From the NCBI RefSeq assembly GCF_000769115.1, contig NZ_JQZV01000003.1, positions 186,001-250,000 on the forward strand: 64,000 nucleotides of DNA, in the 5' to 3' direction. This DNA comes from Porphyromonas canoris. Its GTDB lineage: Bacteria; Bacteroidota; Bacteroidia; Bacteroidales; Porphyromonadaceae. A program made the translations under genes and the position numbers. Of the stretch, positions 53,319 through 63,851 are shown piece by piece. Numbering within the stretch: position 1 is the stretch's first letter; each line of letters begins with the position of its first letter. Under the pieces are notes generated by a model. It saw nothing but the letters and a program-made list of their open reading frames with translations, was not told the DNA's origin and did not search any database.

Positions 53319-55265
53319 TTAGCTCTTATAATTACGTTGTTGACGTACAATAAACTCATAATCCAGAACCTCTTTGTGCATAACAGGATCTGCATTTTCT
53401 CCTTTATATTCCCAGCAAGAAACATAAGAGAATTGATCGTCATGGCGGAGGGCTTCTCCTTCTTCTGTCTGGTGTTCTAAACGGAAGTGTCCACCACAAG
53501 ACTCCTCACGATCCAAAGCATCATGTGCCATAAGCTCACCTATCTCTATAAAGTCGGCAAGTCTTAGAGCCTTTTCAAGCTCAACATTGAAATCTTCGGC
53601 TTCTCCAGGTATGCGTACGTTGGACCAGAACTCTTTCTTCAGCTCTTTTAGCTTGGTGATGGCTGTTTTAAGTCCTTCTGCTTCACGTCCCATGCCTACA
53701 TATTCCCACATGATGTGTCCAAGTTCCTTGTGTAGATTGTCTACAGAACGTTTACCCTTGATGTTCATCAACTTATTGATACGCTCCTTAATCTGGCGTT
53801 CTGCTTCTGCAAACTCTGGAAGATCTGTAGAGAAGCGAGGAACTTGTATTTGATCCGAAAGATAGTTCTGTATAGTATAAGGAAGAACGAAGTAACCGTC
53901 CGCCAAACCTTGCATAAGAGCAGAAGCTCCAAGACGATTGGCTCCGTGGTCTGAGAAGTTCGCTTCCCCGATTGCAAACAGTCCCGGTACGGTTGTCATC
54001 AACTCATAATCCACCCAGAGACCTCCCATGGTATAGTGAATTGCCGGGAAGATCATCATAGGAGTTTCATATGGATTGTCGTCCACAATCTTTTCATACA
54101 TCTGGAAGAGGTTTCCATACTTTTGCTCTACTACATTCTTGCCCATTCTATTGATTGCATCTGCAAAGTCAAGATAAACGGCGAGTCCGGTAGTTCCTAC
54201 ACCAAAGCCTGCATCACAACGTTCTTTCGCTGCACGAGAGGCAACGTCACGAGGAACAAGGTTACCGAACGCAGGGTATCTGCGCTCCAAATAGTAGTCT
54301 CGATCTTCTTCCTTGATTTGTGTCGGTTTGAGCTTACCTTCACGTATTGCTTTCGCATCTTCTATTTTCTTTGGTACCCAGATGCGTCCATCATTACGAA
54401 GAGATTCGGACATCAAGGTCAGCTTGCTTTGGAAATCTCCATGAACAGGAATACAAGTAGGGTGAATCTGAGCCATACAAGGATTTCCGAAGAATGCTCC
54501 TTTCTTATAACACTGCCAAGCGGCCGATCCGTTACTTGCCATCGCATTGGTAGAAAGGAAGAATGCGTTACCATATCCTCCTGTACCAATTACTACGGCA
54601 TGAGCCGCAAATTTCTCAATCTTACCTGTTACAAGATTACGAGCAATGATACCACGAGCTCTACCTTCTATAATAACAACATCCAACATTTCGTAGCGAG
54701 TAAAGAGCTTAACTTTACCCAAGCCGACCATGCGAGAGAGAGCAGAGTATGCTCCAAGCAACAGCTGCTGACCAGTCTGTCCACGAGCATAGAATGTCCG
54801 TGATACTTGCGCCCCACCAAATGACCGGTTATCAAGGAGGCCACCGTATTCACGTGCAAATGGAACACCTTGAGCAACACATTGGTCTATAATAGAGTTG
54901 GATACTTCTGCCAAACGATAAACATTTGCTTCTCTTGCACGGTAGTCGCCACCCTTGATGGTGTCATAGAAGAGACGATATACAGAGTCTCCATCATTTT
55001 GGTAGTTCTTAGCCGCATTGATACCACCTTGCGCTGCAATGGAGTGTGCTCTACGCGGAGAGTCCTGAATACAGAAGTTATAAACATTGAATCCCATTTC
55101 GGCAAGAGATGCAGCTGCTGAAGCTCCTGCAAGACCTGTTCCTACAACGATAACATCCAATCTACGCTTATTCGCCGGGTTTACCAGCTTTTGGTGGCTC
55201 TTATAGTTGGTCCACTTTTCAGCCAAAGGCCCTTGTGGAATTTTAGCTTCTAATATATGTGACAT
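53319..55265 (-). CDS. frdA: Fumarate reductase/succinate dehydrogenase flavoprotein subunit
   Basis: The FAD site is seen in [20 protein letters not shown] near residue 38 and the covalent-flavin histidine in [13 protein letters not shown]. The catalytic domain has [11 protein letters not shown] and [10 protein letters not shown]. It has 648 residues and is complete. Subunit order (cytochrome b, A, B) is the Bacteroidota/epsilonproteobacterial type with a long, single-subunit membrane anchor. Confidence 0.94.
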   Translation of the reverse strand: MSHILEAKIPQGPLAEKWTNYKSHQKLVNPANKRRLDVIVVGTGLAGASAAASLAEMGFNVYNFCIQDSPRRAHSIAAQGGINAAKNYQNDGDSVYRLFYDTIKGGDYRAREANVYRLAEVSNSIIDQCVAQGVPFAREYGGLLDNRSFGGAQVSRTFYARGQTGQQLLLGAYSALSRMVGLGKVKLFTRYEMLDVVIIEGRARGIIARNLVTGKIEKFAAHAVVIGTGGYGNAFFLSTNAMASNGSAAWQCYKKGAFFGNPCMAQIHPTCIPVHGDFQSKLTLMSESLRNDGRIWVPKKIEDAKAIREGKLKPTQIKEEDRDYYLERRYPAFGNLVPRDVASRAAKERCDAGFGVGTTGLAVYLDFADAINRMGKNVVEQKYGNLFQMYEKIVDDNPYETPMMIFPAIHYTMGGLWVDYELMTTVPGLFAIGEANFSDHGANRLGASALMQGLADGYFVLPYTIQNYLSDQIQVPRFSTDLPEFAEAERQIKERINKLMNIKGKRSVDNLHKELGHIMWEYVGMGREAEGLKTAITKLKELKKEFWSNVRIPGEAEDFNVELEKALRLADFIEIGELMAHDALDREESCGGHFRLEHQTEEGEALRHDDQFSYVSCWEYKGENADPVMHKEVLDYEFIVRQQRNYKS

Positions 55266-55295
55266 AAGTTGTGATATTCTAATCAGGATTAAACA

Positions 55296-56021
55296 TTAAA
55301 GAGCCGGAACCATTGTGTGCTCCGCCGCATGTGAACCAAGTGTCCAAATGTGACCGATATTGTCACACAGACCAAGAGAGTTAAGATAGAATGATACAGC
55401 TACTGCTGCAAACATCAAACATACAATCGTTGCGTAGATGATACCTATAACTCTTAGTCTCTTAAACCAAATCTTGTTGTTGAGCCCGAGAGTTTGGAAA
55501 GCACTCCAAACGCCATGAGAAAGGTGGAACCAAATGGCTAACAACCACACAAGGTAGCATACTACCACGATAGGATAGGAAAATGTTTGGGCTACGAGAG
55601 TAAAGCCTTTTTCAGGAGCTTGACCTGTCCACTCCAAGAGTTGCATCTTAGACCAGAAGTGAGTTAGGTGCCATCCCAATACACCCAAAACAATAACACC
55701 GAGAACGAGCATGTTCTTGGAAGACCAATCTATTCCGGTCTTACTGGAAGAAGCATACCTGTCTGTTCCTCTTGCTCTACGATTTTGGATTGTAAGCACA
55801 AAAGCATAGGCAATGTGAAGAATAAATCCTAATGCCAAAACCGGTACCATGAACTGAACTATAGGATTTGTTCCCATAAAGTCGCAAGCTGCATTGTAAC
55901 CACTTTCAGAAAAGATTGCGACAACATTTATAGTCGCATGAACTAATAGAAATACAATAAGAAAGAATCCGGTCAAACTCATTAAGACCTTCTTCCCAAT
56001 AGATGAATTAAATAACCACAT
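55296..56021 (-). CDS. frdC: Fumarate reductase/succinate dehydrogenase cytochrome b subunit
   Basis: A membrane anchor with five helices (about residues 10-34, 50-75, 95-115, 145-170 and 205-228). Several histidines occur within helices (FLLVHATINV, LHIAYAF, WHLTHFW, WFHLSHGVWS), as expected for the di-haem type B anchor. It has 241 residues. It is the first gene of the operon with a promoter about 60 bases upstream. Confidence 0.9.
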   Translation of the reverse strand: MWLFNSSIGKKVLMSLTGFFLIVFLLVHATINVVAIFSESGYNAACDFMGTNPIVQFMVPVLALGFILHIAYAFVLTIQNRRARGTDRYASSSKTGIDWSSKNMLVLGVIVLGVLGWHLTHFWSKMQLLEWTGQAPEKGFTLVAQTFSYPIVVVCYLVWLLAIWFHLSHGVWSAFQTLGLNNKIWFKRLRVIGIIYATIVCLMFAAVAVSFYLNSLGLCDNIGHIWTLGSHAAEHTMVPAL

Positions 56022-56082
56022 AGAAATGATAAGTGTTTAGTGGGTTTAAAACTGTTTATATGTTTATTATTCTGTTTGCCGG

Positions 56083-56090
56083 CAAAGTTA
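56083..56090 (-). promoter_or_regulatory. -7 box TAACTTTG for the frd operon
   Basis: It reads TAACTTTG on the minus strand, 61 bases before frdC. Confidence 0.55.
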
Positions 56091-56345
56091 AACTATTTAT
56101 TTTGTCTTTCCGATACTTTAGCACGAAATTATGTGCTTTTTTCTTTAATCACTATATGTGTGTATATGAAAAGCCATATTTTTCTACTTTCCCTCTTTTT
56201 GCTTTGATGGATATACCCATTAAGGGGGAATTTTTTCTGCTTACAAGATACATGTTTTTTACTTTTGATATTTATCCTGACTGCTATAATATCATGGTTT
56301 ATTTTGCTTTCTTGTCATGGATAGGTGTTTTTTGACTCAAACACC
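56091..56345. other. Intergenic, divergent frd / unknown gene
   Basis: A/T-rich, with a weak open frame on the plus strand (ATG 56033) that is phenylalanine-rich and has no recognisable domain. I treat it as non-coding. Confidence 0.35.
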
Positions 56346-56353
56346 TATATTTG
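56346..56353 (+). promoter_or_regulatory. -7 box TATATTTG for the unknown gene
   Basis: It matches TAnnTTTG, with a leader of about 30 bases. Confidence 0.55.
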
Positions 56354-56389
56354 TATCTTCAAATTAGATAAATAAATCCTTCAGGACGG

Positions 56390-56887
56390 ATGAATACAGT
56401 TGTAAAATCAACAGCATCAGGGGGCAACTTTGCTGTGGAAATAGAAAATAGAAGAGTGGTGCAAGTAACCTATAAAAGCCACTTTTCAAGTGTTGCCAGT
56501 TTCGAATTCAACGGAGAACGAATAGAAATACGTCCTCATAATATATGGCATAGTAGGTATGATATACTAAAAAATGGAGAGTGTAAAGGAGATATTCGAT
56601 TCAATTGGAAAGGGAATATCATTATCCATTTGACCGATGGAGATACCGAAGAAACCTATACAGTCAAGAGTAAGAATATATTCGGTAAGAATTTTGAGAT
56701 GACAGATAGTCAAAGAAATCCACTGTTTCTTATGAAGCCGAAATTTAAATGGAGAACCAGAAATTTTGAGTATGATGTCATGTATCATCATAATGCCGAT
56801 GCAAAAAATCCATTGTTGGAGCTTCTTGTGTATGCAACTTACGGCGTAAATCTGTATTTACTATCTGTCATCGTGATTGCCTCCTAA
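56390..56887 (+). CDS. Hypothetical protein, 165 residues
   Basis: I do not recognise this protein. The body reads as a repeating beta-strand pattern with many aromatic and charged residues (VEIENRRVVQVTYKSH, GDIRFNWKGNIIIHL, YTVKSKNIFGKNFEM). The C-terminus is a hydrophobic helix of about 18 residues (YGVNLYLLSVIVIAS), so it is probably membrane-anchored at its end. The strand pattern and the phrase NPLFLMKPKFKWR loosely recall scramblase/LURP-type beta-barrels; this is only a structural guess. It has its own promoter box and stands alone. Confidence 0.75.
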   Translation: MNTVVKSTASGGNFAVEIENRRVVQVTYKSHFSSVASFEFNGERIEIRPHNIWHSRYDILKNGECKGDIRFNWKGNIIIHLTDGDTEETYTVKSKNIFGKNFEMTDSQRNPLFLMKPKFKWRTRNFEYDVMYHHNADAKNPLLELLVYATYGVNLYLLSVIVIAS

Positions 56888-56992
56888 CTTAGGATGTATC
56901 ATGTTTATTTGAGGAAAATTTGAGCTTTCAACTGCTCCCTAATTCTTGTCAAATTTGATTCATTTGTATGTCATTTTACCTATAAATTGTGA

Positions 56993-57023
56993 TTGTTGCC
57001 GTTTTTGCTGACTTCTATCTTTG
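56993..57023 (+). promoter_or_regulatory. Promoter of hmuY
   Basis: TTG at 56993-56995 and TATCTTTG at 57016-57023 with a 20-base spacer, then a leader of about 50 bases. Confidence 0.7.
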
Positions 57024-57081
57024 CAACCGAAAACTACATGGATAATGGTAGCTTTAGTACAATTAAATCACATACAAAACA

Positions 57082-57735
57082 ATGAAAAAAATTACTTTGA
57101 CAAAGACATTTATGCTGCTTACAGCAGTATGTTTAGGAGTTTTCTTTACAAGCTGTAAAAAGGATCAGAATAAGCCGGATGTTCCTCAAAAGAATGAGGT
57201 TAAAACAGCTTCTTATATTAGAGCTAACTCCTATACGGAATGGGCTTATTTTTCTTTTGAAACCGGCAAGGTCGTAAAGGTTGAAGATCCCACGAAAAGC
57301 AAGGACTGGGATGTGGCTTTCCATAGACAGCAGATAAGAGTCAACGACAAGAATTTCTTAGGAAAAGCAAAAGCTCAGATGCTTGATGCAACTGATTTTG
57401 ATGCAAAGGCTTCTCCGGAACCTGCTAAGATGATCGAAAATAAAGAGATTCTTATTCCTGTTGGGGTCAATATGGGCAATCAAGCGGCTCCTTATCTTTT
57501 GGAGAAAGGATTCTGCCTTACGGACAATGATAACTTCTTGAAGAATACGATCGGATCTTTCACTGTGAATATGAAAGAAATGGGAGGAGATCCAACCAAG
57601 ATGTATGTCGTAAACAAAAAGATCTTTGTTTTTCTTGCAGCAGATGGTAAGACATATTACAAGTTGCAGTTTACAGGAGTTCTTTCCGAAGAAGGAAAGG
57701 GAGGACATATTAGCTTTAAGTATGTCAAACTGTGA
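57082..57735 (+). CDS. hmuY: HmuY-family haem-binding lipoprotein
   Basis: HmuY is a haemophore of Porphyromonas that takes haem from host proteins and hands it to HmuR. A lipoprotein signal (cysteine at residue 25 in FFTSCKKD) is followed by the family core: YTEWAYFSFETGKVVKV, DWDVAFHRQQIR, VFLAADGKTYYKLQF. It has 217 residues. P. gingivalis HmuY binds haem with two histidines. Here the only histidines are at 81 and 209, and methionines at 131, 164, 167 and 174 lie in the expected loops, so methionine ligation is more likely. hmuR follows after a terminator-like hairpin. Confidence 0.87.
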   Translation: MKKITLTKTFMLLTAVCLGVFFTSCKKDQNKPDVPQKNEVKTASYIRANSYTEWAYFSFETGKVVKVEDPTKSKDWDVAFHRQQIRVNDKNFLGKAKAQMLDATDFDAKASPEPAKMIENKEILIPVGVNMGNQAAPYLLEKGFCLTDNDNFLKNTIGSFTVNMKEMGGDPTKMYVVNKKIFVFLAADGKTYYKLQFTGVLSEEGKGGHISFKYVKL

Positions 57736-57778
57736 TTATGTAGTATCTAAAATCTAAACACTACTTTTTAACAATAAA

Positions 57779-57827
57779 AAGAGCCACTCTCAGCATCATT
57801 TGGAGCTAAGAATGGCTCTTTATTTTT
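57779..57827 (+). terminator. Terminator-like hairpin between hmuY and hmuR
   Basis: AAAAAGAGCCA pairs with TGGCTCTTTATTTTT with a partly paired interior (CTCTCAGC/GCTAAGAA). It probably ends most hmuY transcripts and lets some continue into hmuR. Confidence 0.65.
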
Positions 57828-57861
57828 CCCCTCTTGAGAAAGAGAAAAGAAATAAAAAGCA

Positions 57862-60042
57862 ATGATAAGCAGACTAAAAATAGCACTATTGGTTATACTA
57901 TCCACTTTTTGCATTGTTGCTGTGCAAGCACAAGTAGAGGTAAAAGGAGTGGTATTGGAACGAGAGGTTGAAAAGCCTTTGAATAATGTACGTGTCATCC
58001 TTAAGAAAAAAGGAGGGAAGATAGCAGGAGAAGTTCTGACCAACGATAAGGGAGAATTTGCTTTTAATCTTTCCGATCTTAAAAAATCAGATGTAAAAGG
58101 AGTCATCTTTACTTGCAAAGGATATGAGCCGGAAAGACTCTCTCTTGCTTTACTTAAGGATCTGACGAATCTCAAAATCTATATGAAGTCTCACACATAT
58201 CAGTTGGACGACCATGTGATTGTTACGGCTACTCGTACTCAACGCCATTTGGAACAGCTCCCGGTTCCTACACACATCATAGGACGTTCGCAGATAGAGA
58301 AAATTGTTCCCACTACAATGAATGAGCTATTCCTGTACACAATACCCGGAATAGAGCTAAGCGATCACGGCGGGGTTACCAGAATGAAGATTCAGGGATT
58401 GGATTCCAAATATACCGCAATCCTTATAGACGGAGAGGAGATGGCTGGAATGAGAAGCGGATCAGTGGATCTTTCCAGGCTCTCTCCGGATATGATAGAG
58501 AGAGTAGAGGTTGTTAAGGGTGCCGGTAGTGCTTTGTATGGTTCCAATGCCATTGCAGGGGTTATCAATCTTATTACCAAAGAGAATAGAAAACCATTCT
58601 CCTTCAATGCTTCTGTTGGCTCTTCTACTATCAAGCAACACAATGGTCATATTGGAGTCGGTTTTCGTCAGAAAAGACTCTCTAACCTTACATCTTTTTC
58701 CACAGGAGTAGAGGGAGGGTATAAGCTTTCCACCCAAAAAGAAGACGAGTCTCTGGATCTCTTCAAGAATACAATCTATCGTGCAGCTAACAGACTACAG
58801 TGGAAGCCTCTCGATAATGTCTCGATAAAGTGGAGTCTTTCAGGTAACACAAGAAAACAAGAGCTGAATGAATATTACAACGATAAGTATGATTATCTGA
58901 ATAATATGGTCAGCTTCAATTGGGGACTTTCAGAAAAGCATTCCATTCAAGGATCTTATAACACAGACTTTTCATTAAGACACCGTTTCTATCCTAAGAA
59001 AGAGACAGATAATAAACTCTTCTTGTATAAGAATATCAAGCACATGGCGAAAGCAATGTATGCTTTTTCAGATAAGAAGATAGGAGATTTGAACATCGGT
59101 GCAGAAGCAAACAGCGAGCTTATAAACTCTTATCAGATTGCTGAAAACAAGGAAACCAAAAAGCTTGGATATTTCGTTCTTTACGGGCAGCATTTATGGA
59201 GCCCATCAAAGCATTTCCAACTTCTATATGGTCTGCGTTCAGACATTCACTCTGCCTATGGTACTCATCTGAGTCCAAAGATTTCTGCTTCTTTATCTTA
59301 TAATAATGTCAAGATGCGTCTCGGCTATTATGAGGCATTTAAGTCTCCAACGGCAATGGAACTCTATTTCAATTGGAGTCATTTAGGACGTTTTTATATT
59401 TTGGGAAACCCGAATCTCAAACCGGAAACAGCAAGACAGATGTTGGTTAACTTGGAGTGGAATCATAAACATACATTGAGTATAAATAGTGGAGTAACAC
59501 ACACAAGGTTTAAGGACAGAATCGTGTTGAGAGCAAAGAGCAATAATGACCAGTACTATGTCAATATCGATGACACAAGCAGTATGACCGTTGCCGATGC
59601 TCAGCTGACATGGAGACCGGTTAATGGGCTTACTTTCTCTTTGAACTATCTCTACACTCACGATCCTCAGTATGTTACCATGGATGGTAAAGCTTACAAG
59701 ACTTCTCTCACTCGTCCACACAATATACTTGGAAGCATTAAGTGGTACAAGGCTTGGGCTCATCACAGTTTGAGTGTAAATTTGATGGGGCAATACTACT
59801 CCGGCATAGATACCAACATAGAGGGGCAAGATCCGGCAACTAAAGCTCCGAAAATGGTGCCTATTAAATATGAAGGATTCCCGACAACACGTTTAGTTGT
59901 TACAGAAACTTTCCTACAACGTTATAGCATAACCTTAGGAGTAGATAATATTATTGCTTACAAACCTCGAAGCATTAATTTCCAAAATGCTTCTTTTTCG
60001 CCGGGTCGTGTCTTCTTTACAAGATTGGCATATAACTTCTAA
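57862..60042 (+). CDS. hmuR: HmuR-like TonB-dependent haem receptor
   Basis: A signal peptide (residues 1-23, ending VQAQ) precedes a carboxypeptidase-regulatory-like domain (about 25-110), then the plug (TATRTQRHLEQLPVPTHII, GAGSALYGSNAIAGVINLITK) and the barrel. The haem-receptor signature region is present as YEAFKSPTAMELY and NPNLKPET, analogous to the YRAP/NPNL boxes of P. gingivalis HmuR. It has 726 residues, ends FTRLAYNF, and is linked to hmuY, so haem uptake is the supported role. Confidence 0.88.
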   Translation: MISRLKIALLVILSTFCIVAVQAQVEVKGVVLEREVEKPLNNVRVILKKKGGKIAGEVLTNDKGEFAFNLSDLKKSDVKGVIFTCKGYEPERLSLALLKDLTNLKIYMKSHTYQLDDHVIVTATRTQRHLEQLPVPTHIIGRSQIEKIVPTTMNELFLYTIPGIELSDHGGVTRMKIQGLDSKYTAILIDGEEMAGMRSGSVDLSRLSPDMIERVEVVKGAGSALYGSNAIAGVINLITKENRKPFSFNASVGSSTIKQHNGHIGVGFRQKRLSNLTSFSTGVEGGYKLSTQKEDESLDLFKNTIYRAANRLQWKPLDNVSIKWSLSGNTRKQELNEYYNDKYDYLNNMVSFNWGLSEKHSIQGSYNTDFSLRHRFYPKKETDNKLFLYKNIKHMAKAMYAFSDKKIGDLNIGAEANSELINSYQIAENKETKKLGYFVLYGQHLWSPSKHFQLLYGLRSDIHSAYGTHLSPKISASLSYNNVKMRLGYYEAFKSPTAMELYFNWSHLGRFYILGNPNLKPETARQMLVNLEWNHKHTLSINSGVTHTRFKDRIVLRAKSNNDQYYVNIDDTSSMTVADAQLTWRPVNGLTFSLNYLYTHDPQYVTMDGKAYKTSLTRPHNILGSIKWYKAWAHHSLSVNLMGQYYSGIDTNIEGQDPATKAPKMVPIKYEGFPTTRLVVTETFLQRYSITLGVDNIIAYKPRSINFQNASFSPGRVFFTRLAYNF

Positions 60043-60072
60043 TAAGCACTGCATTATATAACATTTGATCTG

Positions 60073-60107
60073 AAAGACTTGAGCACTCTGCTCAGGTCTT
60101 TTTCTTT
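60073..60107 (+). terminator. Intrinsic terminator after hmuR
   Basis: AAAGACTTGAGCA at 60073-60085 pairs with TGCTCAGGTCTTT at 60089-60101, then TTCTTTAT. Confidence 0.85.
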
Positions 60108-60325
60108 ATATAATGCTCCCCGCTACCCATTCTATTTTTAGATTTTATTTCAAATTAGCTCTCTGATTGATAGCGGTTTGACTGCAATTGAGTTTTTTAT
60201 TTCAGTCGTATTTATATATAAATAATCGTTGTTTTGCATACTTTTTCATCTTAGAAAACTAATTGATTTATTCTGTTTCTATATTCTTTTGCTTAATTAT
60301 TGTTTTGTGTCATCGGTTTTTTTGT
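60108..60325. other. A/T-rich intergenic stretch
   Basis: About 220 bases of strongly A/T-rich sequence before the promoter of the collagen-like gene. I see no gene, and no copy of the 21-bp array. Confidence 0.45.
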
Positions 60326-60333
60326 TAATTTTG
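60326..60333 (+). promoter_or_regulatory. -7 box TAATTTTG for the collagen-like gene
   Basis: It matches TAnnTTTG. The transcript would have a leader of about 95 bases. Confidence 0.45.
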
Positions 60334-60386
60334 CGTCGATTTGGTTAATCAACCATTCAAAATTATATTTATTAAACAAACTGTAT

Positions 60387-60426
60387 GTCGAAATCTCTTT
60401 TTTATATTTTCGACGCTTTTTTATTT
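60387..60426 (+). promoter_or_regulatory. Terminator-like hairpin in the leader of the collagen-like gene
   Basis: GTCGAAA at 60387-60393 pairs with TTTCGAC at 60108+300 (60408-60414), followed by GCTTTTTTATTT. It ends just eight bases before the start codon, so it could attenuate transcription or mask the start. Confidence 0.45.
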
Positions 60427-60434
60427 ATTTAGAT

Positions 60435-61826
<1,392 letters not shown>

Positions 61827-61866
61827 TTTCTGACATCCGTTGATATTTAACTATAAAACAAAGATT

Positions 61867-63042
61867 ATGTCATCACTAAAATATATATTACTTTCCTCTT
61901 TGCTCGTTTTCTCCATTGGAGTATCGGCTCAGGAGTCCGGTATGAAAGAGTCTGCCGGTAAGGTGAATCCGAAAAAGAGTTGGGAGATAGGATTGGGAGC
62001 TGATGTTTTCAACATCAGTCGCATGAATTTTCACAGTTATCGCTCTTCTGCTAAAGGGGATGTTTACAATCTTGATCTCAGAAACATGATGATCGGGGGG
62101 AATATCTATTTGGCAACAGAGATCAATCCGTGGTTGTATGCGGACATCCAAGCGACACTCGGCTGGGCTAACAGCTTTTCTTCGGAAAAGATGAACCAAT
62201 ATAAGTTTTATGGAATGGGAGGATTGGGCGCGCAGTTTCGCCTAACCCCTCTCTTTAATAAAAAGTATGTTGAACCTTACTTCAGAATAGGAGCAAACTA
62301 TCTCTTCAAAGATTTTTATTTGACAAGAAGCGGAATGCTCCCCAACTTTCAGGGGGATAATCTGAAGTGGACTCACTCGGATGAGTTTAACAGCAAAGCA
62401 GATAATCAGAAGCATGCTTTCTTGGCATCTTTTGGAGTGGGTGTCAACAGCTGGTTCAATGACCGCATCGGCTTTGGACTTCAAGCAGATTATCTTACCT
62501 CTTTCACTAAGAGCAAGCTCAACTTCCCTCGCGTTCTCGCCAGAGTAATGTTCAGAATAGGGGAGACCAAAGAGGCTCCTAAAGTGATCTACCGAGAAAA
62601 GATTGTACGACAAATCGTAGAAAAACCGGTAGAAAAAGAGATCATCAAGTACGTGGAAAAAGAGAGCGAACCTCTCTATATGTTGTTTGCCAATATCAAT
62701 TTTGAATTTGATAAGTACGACATAACACCGGAGTCTGCAAAGATTCTTGATGATGCAGCTGTTATTCTTAAGAGAATGTCTCAGCATAAGTTCCTCATCA
62801 CAGGGCATACAGACAGCAGAGGTAGCGAGCGATACAACGAGGTACTATCTCGTAAAAGAGCTCAAGCCGTTGTTGAAGGCCTGCTGGAACGTGGTGTTTC
62901 TGCTGATATGCTTAAGAGTCGAGGCGTAGGCAAGAAGATTGCTGCAATGCCGGTTGCTAAGTCTCATATCATAAGAGAGGGAGACAGAAAGGTAACCATT
63001 GAGATTATCAAAAATATGGAGTATTGGAACAATCTTGACTAA
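61867..63042 (+). CDS. OmpA-family outer-membrane protein
   Basis: A signal peptide (ending VSAQE) is followed by an eight-strand-like barrel (about residues 35-235, for example KSWEIGLGADVF, MYGMGGLGAQFRL-like), a charged linker (KIVRQIVEKPVEKEIIKYVEKE) and a C-terminal OmpA peptidoglycan-binding domain: INFEFDKYDITPES, GHTDSRGSERYNEVLSRKRAQAV. It has 391 residues. It follows the collagen-like gene by 40 bases, so the two are probably co-expressed at the surface. I chose ATG 61867. Confidence 0.88.
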   Translation: MSSLKYILLSSLLVFSIGVSAQESGMKESAGKVNPKKSWEIGLGADVFNISRMNFHSYRSSAKGDVYNLDLRNMMIGGNIYLATEINPWLYADIQATLGWANSFSSEKMNQYKFYGMGGLGAQFRLTPLFNKKYVEPYFRIGANYLFKDFYLTRSGMLPNFQGDNLKWTHSDEFNSKADNQKHAFLASFGVGVNSWFNDRIGFGLQADYLTSFTKSKLNFPRVLARVMFRIGETKEAPKVIYREKIVRQIVEKPVEKEIIKYVEKESEPLYMLFANINFEFDKYDITPESAKILDDAAVILKRMSQHKFLITGHTDSRGSERYNEVLSRKRAQAVVEGLLERGVSADMLKSRGVGKKIAAMPVAKSHIIREGDRKVTIEIIKNMEYWNNLD

Positions 63043-63130
63043 TTCGGACATAAAACTCCGCAACCAATAGTAGAGCAATCTTATATCTGTTCTGTCCGAA
63101 GCGGAGAAACAGTTCTGTTAGAATCATTTT

Positions 63131-63170
63131 AAGAGAGGGTATCGGTTATGACCGGTACCTTCTCTTTTTT
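63131..63170 (+). terminator. Intrinsic terminator after the OmpA-family gene
   Basis: AGAGAGGGTA pairs with TACCTTCTCT, with TCGG/CCGG inside, then six T. Confidence 0.8.
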
Positions 63171-63172
63171 AT

Positions 63173-63472
63173 CTGCTTATTTTGCACTCTTCTGTCTGTC
63201 TGTCAAGATTGTATGGGATATAGGATTTTATCTTCCTCAAATGATTTGATCCCTCTCTTTCCGGCTGTTTATTCTCTACTCCCAAGCTCATGGCAAGACC
63301 AAAGAGAAGTGATAATATCTTGAGAAACGGATCATTTATTGGAGGACTAAGCCGCTTACTCTTCAAATTATTGTGCGGAAAATCTTCATCCGACACGGTA
63401 AGAAGTTTGATGATAGTGTTCAAAAACTTGGTTATCCATATTTACATTTAAGAGTAAACGGATTAAGAACTG
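63173..63472. other. Intergenic stretch without a gene
   Basis: Between the OmpA terminator and copy E of the array. Short frames on both strands lack any recognisable domain, so I call none. Confidence 0.4.
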
Positions 63473-63577
63473 TTTTTCAAAGCTTTATGAGCAAGACTCA
63501 TGGTGCGATTTGTGCAGGTCAAATTTCGATTTGCAGAAATCAATCCTTGAATTGTAATTCTTAAAGGATTAAGAGCA
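63473..63577. repeat. 21-bp-unit palindromic array, copy E
   Basis: Units start at 63473, 63494, 63515, 63536 and 63557. The TCA triplets are exactly 21 bases apart (63477, 63498, 63519, 63540). The sequence is the most diverged of the five copies, but the spacing is exact. It lies between the OmpA gene and the convergent partial gene at the right edge. Confidence 0.68.
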
Positions 63578-63777
63578 ACTTTCTAATAGGTCTAAAGAAT
63601 CAAATGAATAGGTTCATTCAAGAGTTGTATCGCATATTTTACGAACTGAACGGCAACCATGTCGCAGAAGAATAAGCAGGATACAGTGTAGGAGTAGTGG
63701 GGAGGTGTTGTCTTGAAGTGATGCTCCCCATGGATGCTTATGGGTATTTTTCTCTTTCCCGTTGAAAAGAGAGTAAA

Positions 63778-63827
63778 GAAGAGAGGCTACCACTGTGTGC
63801 CGGACACAAGTGATAGCCTCTCTTTTA
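63778..63827 (-). terminator. Terminator after the right-edge gene
   Basis: AAGAGAGGCTA pairs with TAGCCTCTCTT with CACT/AGTG inside. It is T-rich on both strands, and it lies 25 bases downstream of the minus-strand stop codon. Confidence 0.75.
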
Positions 63828-63851
63828 GGAATATGCTGTTCGTATATCTTG

